From Hippasteria phrygiana (taxonomy: Eukaryota > Echinodermata > Asteroidea > Valvatida > Goniasteridae), in NCBI GenBank assembly GCA_037893225.1, contig JAZGUH010000367.1, forward strand, positions 1,178,001-1,242,000: DNA of 64,000 nt. The letters run 5' to 3'. Position numbers and translations under genes: made by a program. The notes under the pieces are model-generated. The model was not told the DNA's origin, did not search any database, and was given only the letters and a program-made list of their open reading frames with translations. This document shows positions 10,901 through 22,900 of the stretch, piece by piece (positions within the stretch are counted from its first letter, which is position 1; each line of letters starts with the position of its first letter).

Positions 10901-13900
10901 GTCCACTATTGTGGCACACGAGCCCTTTTTGAAACCCTGGTCCTTTTATGACACCCTCTCCGTCTGGTAATCCGTCCGTCTTGGCCGGCCGGCCGGCCTG
11001 TATTCCTTTGTTATCGTTAATCCCAGATTGATAAACAGCGCAAGTAAAGATACGGTTGAGCATTGCCTGTGCTCATTGGAACGCATCGGCACGCATCGGC
11101 ACGCATCAGCACTCATCGGCACGCACTGGCACGCAATGGCACGCAATGGAACGCAGGAGGCCCGTGCCTTTGCGTGCAATTGCGTGCGGACCCGTGCGCA
11201 CGCGTGCGCACGCGTGAGCACGCGTGAGCACGCGTGCGCACGCGTGCGCACGCAAATTGACATTAATCCATGGTCCCTAAATCGGAAGCGCGTATAATAC
11301 GCACGTTTTGCCTGGGCGCCGCCATTAGTCATGTAAACAGGTTTTAAAGTGTGAACTCGTAATAACAGGAAACGAATATGCAGTTATATCTTTAAGCAAT
11401 TTTGTATCTCGCCTGAACGAAGTTTGAAGTCCAATTGCAATGAAACTTGGATCATGCATTTAATAGTGCAACCTTTATGCTTGTGTCAAAGGTCAAGTAC
11501 TGAGGTCAAAGGTCATTTGAGGTCAAGTTGTAAAATAGGCTGGAATTGTAAAATTGGTCTTATATGCAAAATTTAAGTGCAATTATCACGATAATTTAGT
11601 TCATTAACTACGGCCTTTGATGTGTCAACGAGCTGGCAATAATTACGAATGGGCGTTAAAAGGTGGATAATCCCTCTAGCGTAGTGACTAGATGAATAGG
11701 TTCATTATACACAAGTTATACAACCAGTCTTCGATTTTGTGCCCGCACAGACTGTGAGAAATTACCCTCCTTATCTTTTAAATCATTATCTTAACCATAT
11801 TTTTTTATAAATAAATTTGATATTCCCTTAAGGCAAATCCACAATTTTCTCCATAATTTAATAGAATAAAATTTAATGAAGTGACCAATGTAAGGCCCTC
11901 AATGTAAATGATAAAATTTACACCAACATCATCAAATGAAAAGAGGCTGGATTTGTAAAATTTGTCATTGTGCTATTGTGCCGATTGAGGTGTCAAAATG
12001 TGCAGAGAACATGATTAACGTTTAAATGTAGTGTACGTGATTGGTCATTGTTGCAATTTTCAGAAATGGGCGGATTTGGGGGTTAGTATTTTATAGGAAA
12101 TATCGTTCTACTGACCTGTGCAAAGTTTTGCGTTGTTGGATGACAAAAAAACGAGAGAAAATCGGCGCTCGTTTTCAACCGTCGGGCGGATGATAGCCTT
12201 TATGGCTACCTGGCACGCGTGACGCGCCCGGAATGCCAGCATTTCCAGGGCGCGCCACAGTAGCGTATCCAGCTTTTTGTGCTAGGGAGGGCAAACAACG
12301 TCTGAACATTCTTAAAACCGTCTTAAAACACTATTTCTTTTTGTTTTTTTATGACGTCAAAATGCCGCCGGGGGGGGGGGGGAAGTTGCGCCTTGACTAA
12401 AGGCTACAGGGCAGTTTCCAACGATTTCCAGCTGGAAATCGTTAGAAAACGATATAAATTTTCACTTTTCTTGACAACGACAGCACACCTGGTGCCATCA
12501 TTTCACAATCACAGGATGATTGAGACTACTATTAACTTACAGTCTAGTAAGGTATTTCGTAACAATTCAGAAAAAAAAATCGAGGATTACCAATCGTGTA
12601 TACTACCTTTAAGCAGACGGGACGCGTGGTTCGAGAACCACCTTGTTTATTTAAGGTTAGGTTTTTACCTTGGCTTTATGTTTCCTGCATGTGAAAATTG
12701 CCGTCAAAAAGACCAGCGGTCGCTTCAGGCAAAGATCGTATAAGGGGAAGATCGGACACTGGTTATCTTTTTGTACAGCGCCAGATGAAACACTATGACG
12801 TCATTATTTTCGACTGTGGGGAAGGGCGCCCCTGACTTCAGACAGTCAGTAACAGAGTAAGACACACCCAGTAATATGATTTTGAAAACAAAATCTGTTT
12901 TTATTATATCATTGAAGATGAATAAAATTGCAATAAATAAATATTACAGTAAAGAACAAAGTATTTTTATTTTTTATTTTAAAATACATTTTAATGATAA
13001 TTTTCCCTGAGAAATAATTTAGTTTTGTGCCATACATTTGTTTTTAATGATATTTGCAAAAGGTGGCTCTCCACAATTGAACATCAGAAATTCAGAATTA
13101 ATAAATAAATAAATGAATAAATAACGAAAGAAAGAAACAAAAAGGATGGAGAAACATTAAGTATGTAATGTTAAAACTAATCCTTGCAAAATTTTGCTGG
13201 AGGTGCTATTTGGTGCATTTAATTCAGTGCGGAGCACCAAGTCTTCGTTTTTTCTCCATTGCGAACTATACAGGAAACACTTCGGTTGGTCCTTCCAAAA
13301 TTTTACATACCAAAATGTATGAGGGCGCCCTTCCCCACGAGCGACTACTTCCAGTTTCACTTTTTCAGAGGAGTGTCCGATCTTCCCCTTACACGATCTT
13401 TGCATTATGTACGAGGGGATTTTACTTGAGCTGCTTGCAGCAATTGTTTGTTTTATTTAATACTAAATACTTTACTAAATGCATTCTTGCTCGTCGCCCT
13501 GTTCACGTGACTTCTTAGCGCATCTATGTGGAAGAAAATTCTCTGCACAGTGAATGGTGCGCGCGTATGCGCTTTCGATTTATTCTTCTGATAGCTGTGG
13601 TTGATGTATGACGGTATAGCGTGAACATCAGACTCCCTGAAAATCCGACTTGTTGGATATACTGCGCATGATCAGAAGGCCCCTTATACCAAAACAATGA
13701 GAAACATAGGGTAGGGTTGATGATGACGATTAGGGTGAGAAATAGTGTTAGGGTTCGGGTTAGGGTCTAGGAAAGTGTTAGGGTTGGGATGAGGTTAAAT
13801 ATGATTCCGTTTCCAAAATATTGTGTTCAGTATAAAAGCATCAACGGTAAAGAGTCGAAAATTCATGGGAGTCGGATATTCATATGGCAACGGCAAATCA

Positions 13901-16900
13901 GCGTTATTTCCCCGAACCCTATACCACGGGTTAGTGGAGGAACGCTCACGTAACCCGTGGAGTACAGGATGAGACATGTCGACCTTTTCAAACGCGTACT
14001 GCGTACAGTGGCCTGTACGTTGGTGGCGCACTACATGTATCACGAATCGCCCTTTGCACGGTGGGCTGAAATGGCTATAGACCTTTTACAACCACGTGAC
14101 CAGATGTAAAACAAAACCTCCATAATGTGAGTTGTAGAAATACCATAGTCCGATTTGACTTTGAGTTTTACCCACAGCCCAACCAGTTCTGGAGACGGCA
14201 AAAATCCCCGTTCGATACCAAACACAAAACTCGATCCGCCCTCCCCCTCTCAATAGCCAATCCTTGAATTGGCTGCCCCCACACACTTTCTCGGCCCACG
14301 AACTTTGAGAAGTCTAGCAACAATCTAATAGAAACTAAGAGAGCGTTTTTATTTGTTCCGCATGAAGGTATCTGCAAGGCCTCATAGAACATTTTAATGC
14401 AGGTGCAGATGTATTGATTAAGAAGCTGAGTGGTAAGGCTAATGGCAAGACGGAGGTTGTCATGTTGGACGAGTTGAATAGAACCACACTGGATGTCATT
14501 GCTAAGGTACCGTAACAGACAGGAATGGCCATTGTAGCTCGTTAGGCAAAAAACGGTCTCTCATATAATTCTTTTAATCCTTGTAGTTTTTTGAGCACTC
14601 AACCAGAGAATCGTCAATATTGCATGCGTCATATGTCACCCAGTGTGTTTTTATTTTCATAAATGTGGTGAGAGTAAATTGATCGAGCGTTGTTGTTTCT
14701 CCGATGATAATGTTTTCACAATTTGGTGTCAGTTTCTGTAAATAAAGCTAAATTACAGCTGTTTGGTGGACACTTCGGATCACAAATGCATGTTCATTTT
14801 CCAAAGCCTGTTTCACAATGAAGGTTTTTAAACTACCACAAGTTTAAAACAATAACATCTTTAAAACCCCTTAATTGCCACCGGTTGACACAAAATACGT
14901 GCAGATTGAAATTGCCACCTGGCCGGTTGACACAAATAGAGGCCATTTTTTGCATTTTCAATCCATTATTGGGACATTGTGTACGTTATGCTTGGCTGCA
15001 CAAGCCTATTGTTTCCGTTTCGCTTGGCTGCATAAACCGGCCTGGTGCCCTAACGCCAACCGGTGGCAAGGGGTTAAAACAACAAGGACCGACAGAGGCC
15101 CATAATTGCCAGTCACGAAGTCAAATCGGACAGCCAATTTGCAAAGTCTTTAGATTTTTCACGTTTGCTTAAATAGTCCATTCTAAGAACCAGCTGGATT
15201 CATTTTGCAGTAACAGAAAGTTGCCATGAGCGTGGAAAGTTGTCACACTGTAGATTTGAAGTATATGGTGTTAGATTAACACCAGCTGGTTCATTTAACG
15301 AATGTTTCAATATACATGGTGTTTATTAAAAACAGCAGGCGCAACCTTAAAAACTATATAAAATAGCCTACACTGCAAGTCACCCAAATGAGAGTCTTTT
15401 TCAGGTAACATTGCCTAATTTGACTCCGTCATAAGGTAGGCCTATATAAATAGTGCTACGAGAGAAAGTGCGTAAATATATACCATTACATGGTTTAGGT
15501 TGAGATTGTGACTATTCTCCATACTTTTTAAGATGATATTTTCTTTTCATCAATAGGTTGCTTTTGGGCTGGAGCTAAATGTCACATTTGATGACAATTC
15601 GCCCTTCAACAAAGCCATCCAGTCTTGCTTGGCTGGAGCTAATGTACAAAGAACAACGCCCATGGCGGAGGTTAGTATCAAAAACGGCTATTCCTAGTGA
15701 TAGGCCTGGCCTAAACTCATAATTATAATGCAAACCCTGGTGATTTCGTCGCCTTGCGTTGTTTGGGTTGGTAAAGTATATCTTTCCTAGACGCCCATCT
15801 TCGTGCGGCACCTTAATGTATCATCAGACCTTATTGTAGCTCTTGACCTAATCTACCCCAACCCTATTCCTAAAAGTAGCCCGAACCCTAAGTAGCCTCA
15901 ACCCTTTACCTCAATGTGGCCAAAGCCATTGGGGCTACATTTACTTGCAAGATTGGGACTACGTTTAGTGCACTAGCAACATTGGGGTACAAGTTTTGGG
16001 CTACATTTAGGTCGTTATTGCACTAGGTCCGGGCTACATTTAGGCTCTATTTGAGTCTCAGGTTACATTTAAGAGCCCACACACACACACACACACACCC
16101 AGTCATGTAAACGGGTGCAATCGTGGACCTCCCATTGTTCCTCTTTTGTTTATACTCTAACTTTTTCGGAAGACCTCCCATTGGTTTTGTACACGATTTT
16201 CAATCGTGGACGTTCGGTCAAACGTGGACCCCTTTGTCTACGCCCGAATTCTTTTGTCCTAGGTCCACGATTGCCGGCATATACAAACTCACACACACAG
16301 TCATGTAAACGGGTGCAATCGTGGACCTCCTATTGTTCCTCTTTTGTTTATACTCTAACTTTTTCGGAAGGCCTCCCATTAATTTTTGTACACGATTTTC
16401 AATCGTGGACGTTAGGTCAAACGTGGACCCCTTTGTCTACGCCCGAATTCTTTTGTCCTAGGTCCACGATTGCCGGCATATACAAACTCTCACACACACT
16501 GCTGATGTCTCTGTTTTGATGTTCGCCCAGTGTATATAATGTGGATTGGGTTTACATACCTGATCGCGCCATCTCCCGTAAGCACGAAGTGGTCAACAGG
16601 TTTTTCCCTCTTGCATTTGAAATAGAAATTTACGTCTGTCTTTACAAGCTCGAACACGGAGGAGACCTTGATTTACTGCTACCCGGATCGCTATTATAAA
16701 GAATCAAATAGATAAATCGGGCAATCAAAAATCAAACCATATCTTCAACAGAGATGTGTGGACGCGGATTTGTCTCGGTCCTGTCTGGTTCCAGTAAAAT
16801 ATTCTCATAGAATCTCCGTATTTTCTCAAATTTTCTTTTCAAGATCCTGATGTCAGGGGCGGATCCGGGGAGGGGGCGTGGGGGCGGGGGGGGGGGGGGC

Positions 16901-19900
16901 TAGAAAGGGAGAGAGACTCAAAAAGATAAGAAAAAAGAGGGAGAGAGAACGAAAATGCACCCAGACCCCTCTAGCATGGGCGGGCAGGCACACCTTCGGC
17001 GTAGGCGCCACAACTTGCCTTCATCATTATCTGCTTGTTAGATTTCACGCCCCCCCCCCCCCTCCCCGTTTGGAAAATCATGGATCCTCCCCTGGATGTC
17101 AAGCATGAACTTTGAAAGATTTCTTTTTCCATTTGATGGTACGAGTATTAAATTACCAGATTTTTAAATTTAAACTCCGAACTCAAAAATATTCCGTTCG
17201 ACTATTTGCAGCATAGTCCTTTGCCGGCTGCTCGGAAAATAAGGAAAGACGTCAAGGAAAGCATTAACTTTCTGCGAGAGACTGGTCGCCAGTGTATCGA
17301 TGGCAGACTGCGTGCCATGAAGAGAGGAGACGAGATTCCCAATGACATCTTGACACACATCTTGAAGGGTGTGAACGGGTTTGATGGAGATAGCCCAATC
17401 GATAAGGAAGGGTTGGTTGATGAGTTTGTAACAATCTTCATCGCTGGTACGTATAGCTTTTGTTTTTATTGTCCTTTTGCCAACACTTAAGGAACACATT
17501 GCCTTGAGGCGGAACAAAAAGCATTCGTCGCACAAATTGCTAATGCACACTACTATCCCTTGAAAATGCGCCGTTTGTCTGAAAACCATTGACGAAACTA
17601 CGCGTACTATTCGGTTTAAACGTCCGACTTTTTCGAAGCAAACTTTCGTCCCAGAAAGTAAATTCGTCACTGACTTTCAGACAAACGGCGTTTTTTCTCA
17701 TGGTATGGTCGTGTACCACTGATCTCTATACACTGGATTGGCAGCGCAGCAGTGATTGCCTATGCGTGAATTGAAGCCACCGCGCGGCCATCTTGCTATA
17801 TTCAAAACAATGGCCGTTTTCCAAGCTCCAGGCTTCAGCTCCGTCTCCAACTTCAGCCCATTCACAAACTGCATGCATGGATGCAGTTTGGCAATGGGCT
17901 GAATTCGAAGACGAAGCTGAAGCCAGGGGCTTGGAAAACGGCCATTGTTGTGAATATAGCAAGATGGCCGCGCGGTGGCTTCAATCGCGGAGCTTCGCAG
18001 CCAATCCAGTGTAGAGATCAGTGTCGTGTACACTGTTATATTCTTCTTTTTAGTGACCTTTCAACCGCACAGTAATTTTAGAATTAAATGCACACGACAA
18101 TCCCTAGATAATGCGCCGTTTGTCTGAAAATCATTTATAAAAAATAATTTCGTCAGTTGGGTTCGGTTTGTTTCGGAAAAGTTGGACCTTTTGAATTCAA
18201 AGTGGTGTCCTTGGCGCATTTTTTGCGTACGTGTTGCACTGTATGCGGCGCCAGTCTGAATGTTTGTTTGCCATAAAAAATGTTTCGTTTTTTCCCTCAT
18301 TTCTCCCGTTTATTTCACATTATGATATAATGTTTAACTCAGACCATGGAAATAGGTTAGGCAACTTACCATATAGACATTAAATTTGGGGGATTTCAGG
18401 GCAATGTGTGCTTTGAAATTTGTCATAATGGAGCTTCATCAATTTGCAATATTATTAAAAAGTTGTACATCGAATTACCAAGTCAGCATCCAGAAAACAA
18501 AATTGTTTCATAAAGTGGGATGCTGCACACGTTATAGCTCCTACATGAGTCGGACACTCTCGACAGAAGTGAGATTTAATTTATTGTGCACGAACCATCG
18601 GTACCGATGGCGAACCATCGGTACCGATGGTTCGTGTTCAAATCAGAATGAGCTAATAAGGAAACAGCGCCCATGGTTTGTCCACTGACGGATGTAGCCA
18701 ATAAGAGAGCATACAATCACCTACGATCTCCGCCCATGGCAGCGATCAAGCTCCAAAATTACGTAACGTTAGATAAACATTGATCGATTGATGGAAATGT
18801 TATGGTTTTTCCGGCCAATTTCATCACAAATTTATTCAATTTCATTAACATGCATTTAAATTCACGCATTTCCCCTGATTCAATCAAACCAGGGTTTCTT
18901 TTTAGCTACTATTGCATTCAATTTCGTGTTTTTGCACACATGATTTCGTTCTTTTCATTTAGGTTCGTTTTAGTCATTCTATTTCGTTTATAGGCATTCA
19001 AGACTACATTTTCACCAATCTTCAGTTAAATTTCTACTACCTATCTATAATTCATGAAATCAAATTAAGACTCACCGAAGCGGACATGAATTTGTTGCTA
19101 GTTTTTGTTTCCTTTTTTGTTTATGGGTAATGAATTTCAAATTCTGTGCGTTCAAATTAAACATGAGTTATGGCTTGTTTATTCGAGGAAGCTGGCAATA
19201 GCTTTTTTACTCGAGTTTTTCTTTGTTAGATGCGTTTCCGTGTTGTTTGCATTTCATTTACGTCATATGCATGTGTTTTGTCTTAATTGCAATAATTGTT
19301 CCCTTTTGCTTTGTTACCCCATTATTACCCCATGATTAAAGTTAAAGCATGTACCCTGTATCTAGAAGACTGTTAAGTAAAGTTTACAAAGTTATGGTGA
19401 TATGTTTAAAATGAAAAAAAATCTTTCGCTATAGCCTTGTGATAGTTTGCACTGGTCTTTATGTTTTCTTCTTTATTTCTGCGAATATTCGGACCACGTC
19501 AAATTATAATACGAATCAGAAAGCACATACCATTGAAACGAATTTGAATGTAAACATTTGAAAAATGTTTGCCAATTGATGAAATTGAATGGTTGATCAG
19601 CCTCTTGCTGCTGGCTTTTACGAAATTGAATGATCTTTGCGACCTCATGAAATTGAATGATCTTATTTGGCCAGTGAACGCTAACTGCTGAAATGGAATT
19701 ACTCCTTTTGACTGTTGAATGCTGATTCAACGGAGCATTCATTTTCAAACGAAATTGAATGAGCCGAGTATTAAATTGAATTAAACTTTGTTTAAATTGG
19801 CCGGGGAAACCTATATTAAATCAAATGTTAGTTTGTTTGCTGATTGAATTTTTATATTGATGAATTGACATTCTGACCAGGTCAAGAGACAACTGCCAAT

Positions 19901-22900
19901 CTTCTGAGTTTCACATTGTTGGAACTTGGGAACCACCCAGAGATTATGCACAGGTATGTAGATAGTCATTCTCAACGTTAGGATAAGCGTATCGATAAAA
20001 TAGACGCAAGTGACGGTATACGCGTAACTGATATTAGTAATAGTTCTATTATTGATTACCAATACCGTGGATCGGCCGTGAAAAATTTGCATTCTCTATA
20101 ACTCTATTACAGAAAAGCTTCCGATGCTGCTAAACAACAATTATCACTTCGGCAAATGTTCTCATTTCAATTGAAAAGAAGGTGATGGTTTTTTTCGTGA
20201 GCCCGGCAGAAGGACGTAAGCGCGCTTTGACGCGTAATTACACTTTCCGAGAAAATCGACTTTAAAGTTTTTGTGTTGGCATTTCTAAATTAAGAATCGC
20301 AAAAGGTTGATTTTTTGTCAGATGAAATTTATAATTATTTCCAATAATGCTATGCAGTTTTAAAGAAAAATATTACTTTATTTTAAAGCTATTTACATAT
20401 TTATGCTAACGACCTTTGCCGGGAAGTCCTTCTGCCTTAAACTTGCGCCTCAGCGGCATGTGAAATGCTAACGACCTTTTGCCGGGAACAAACTTCGCTC
20501 CAACCGCATTTACGTCCCACTATGTGGATAGGTGAACGCACTTGTATCATGATTTGTGACATTGGTATTACACGTTAACGTCCTTTTACCGAGAACAAAA
20601 AATACAAAAACCCCATTCGTCCTTTTCATTCTGTTAATTACGTCAGAATGACGTAACCCATTAAGACAAAATGTAATATAAAAATAAAAATATTTCAATA
20701 CTATATCGATCACCCCCAAAACCCGAATTTGACCTTTTGACCCATTTTTCGTGCATACAATTTTTTTCCGGGCACACGACGTTATATTCTCTTAAAGTCT
20801 TTCCAATTTAGTCATGCAAAAGGATTTGTGTTTGGGAAACGATGGAACTCGTAGTCAAAACAGCATGATAACACTACAAAAAGTACGCCTGCAAAATTGT
20901 TAAAGAAATGATTCATAGGAAGATATCTGACATGGAAATCAACTAAAAGAGGGAACCTAGAATAGAAAATGTCATCAAAGTTTGATTCTTTCTATATTTT
21001 AAACAACGCTATGATGATATCAGTTTTACGCCTCTTAATTATTACATCACCTTTGTTTCGTGAATATTTTGCAATAACTCTCTATGGGCTTCGTGCACAA
21101 CTACCCCCTCAGCGGAAAGAAAAGGCAAATTGGGGGGTCAATATCGACGCCATCTTACCTGACTTCAATTTAAGTGTCTGGTTCCTGCTATGATATTCTT
21201 ATTGAAAAAGCAATTATCGAGAGTCGGCAAACAGACAAAGCAATCCCACTGGTATACCAGTATCAAATAAACGAGGAGCGCAGTGCGCAATACCAGCGAC
21301 GTACCCCCCCCCCCCCCCCCCCCCCCCCCCCATGGAAGTGCGGTTGCTATGTGGCAGCGCCCTCTTTTGGTGCGCACAGAGCACATAGATTTGCTACCTG
21401 TAACAGTTTATAGTAACATGGAAATATATAACGCTGTCATAGACCTACGTCAGTACGTGTATTCACGTCATAAAACAATAAGACTGTCATGTGGGCCTTT
21501 TGTTACAGGCTGAAGACTGAAGTGGAGGCAGTATTCGGAGACAAGGACTATCTGGACTATGCTGATATCAGCAAACTCACTTACATGATGCAGGTCAGAA
21601 CACATTGTTTACAAAGTATAACAAAAGAATTGAATTCTTAATATGCAAGGCAATATTCATGAAAGCATATTACACATGTATGTATTGTATTATACAACAC
21701 CTGAATAAATCCCAGCCATCCGATTGGTGGATCGTCGATCACGTGCATTGAATTATTAGTCCCATCGCACGACGCAAACCCGCACCGCCAAAAAACGTTC
21801 TATCACATGGTTCTATCAAACGGTAACGCGTACGTTTGATAGAACTTTCCCGCCGCAACAACACGACTGTCATTGGACGGGTTCCCGGTCCCTCCGTTGT
21901 CCTTCGGACTTAATGTGTATTATATACATACGGGGACCGGGAACCAGTCTAGGCTGTCATTCACACAAAATGGCGGACGGTGTTTCCGAACCGCGGTTGG
22001 TTTTCCTAACAGACGACGAAATATTGGAACTCTTGGGCGACGCTGCTAACACAAAGAGACAAATGAAATATGCAGTCAAACGATTAGAGGAGAAATCCAT
22101 GCATGCAATCTGTCGGAATGGAACATTCAATCTGTCACCTCATGAAATTATTCTTACCATCGCACTCATAAACATTCATTATTTGTATATTGTTGAACTC
22201 AGGTTTTCAAAGAGGCTCTACGTCTGTGGCCCCCTGTAACAGGAACCTCTCGGGAGATGGCTTGTGACGTCACGATCAAAGGTTACCATTTACCCAAAGG
22301 AACTATAGTATTTGTGAGTATGTAAAAGTTAGTACTTTACCCCGTTTATGTTAAATATGTCCATGTAAATGTGTTGTATCTAAACTGAAGTAGGTTGTAG
22401 TTAAGGCTCCTTCATTCTATTAACCTTCTGAAATGTTTGATCTTTTGTAAAACAGTCACCTATTGTGTTTCTCCTTGGCAACTCCCCACTGTCCGTGATT
22501 TGTCCTTTCAGCGTTGATTGTTTTCCATGGTATATTTATCGTTCACTTTTGTATTTTATTGTTCTATGTTACGTTTGTAATTGTCAACAACTCAATGTGG
22601 ACTACCAAATAAATACTGCAGCTCAGTACTTACGCCATGGCGAGAATGGAGGAGTATTTCCACAACCCTTTGGAGTTTGATCCCGATCGCTTCAAAGCCA
22701 ATTATGACAAGTTAGTATTTTTTAGTTTGGATTTTTGTAAGCGAACAAAGAAACTTCGCGGGATTTCAACCTGCAAAAAACCTCAGAACACCGTACTAAC
22801 ACTCTACCAACTGTGCCACCTGTTTGAGGCGCGGGTGAGAAGCATAAACAATGACACAAGTTTGACACAGATTTTAGCCTCTGGAAGCAGCCATGATCGA

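Larger units (their letters stand above)
8677..11277. mobile_element. Harbinger-like element with subterminal minisatellites
   Basis: Inverted ends GGGACCATGGATTAATG, then CAATTTGCGTGCGCACGCG. Flanked by TAA at 8674-8676 and 11278-11280; a 3-bp TWA duplication with ends starting GGG is typical of PIF/Harbinger. Each end continues into decamer arrays in opposite orientation. The interior holds direct repeats of about 260 bp. No transposase or MYB-like ORF is present, so it is non-autonomous. Confidence 0.7.
8369..13586. mobile_element. Composite TIR element filling intron 4 of CYP A
   Basis: Intron 4 is 6.1 kb here and 1.4 kb in copy B. The left arm (about 8369-8640, including GCGCGCACCATTCACTGTG and AATCACGTGAACAGGGCGACG) is complementary to the right arm, which is split into 12640-12730 and 13410-13586 by a nested insertion with its own inverted ends (about 12733-13405, with GGGGAAGATCGGACACT and its complement). 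The Harbinger-like element at 8677 sits just inside the left arm. No transposase was recognised. Exact termini are uncertain by some 15 bp. Confidence 0.6.

Noticed and set aside
13740..13790. Telomere-like GGGTTAGGGT runs (also AACCCTAACC near 41165-41205)
   Set aside because: Short, degenerate and inside two copies of the same foldback element; not an interstitial telomere.
17202..17670. Antisense ORFs over P450 exon 7 (also at 45396-45735)
   Set aside because: Shadows of the coding exon on the other strand; the sense frame matches the P450 family.
17726..18075. ORFs on both strands with similar sequences (MLYSQQWPFSK and MLYSKQWPFSK)
   Set aside because: They are the two arms of one palindrome; no protein family is recognised.
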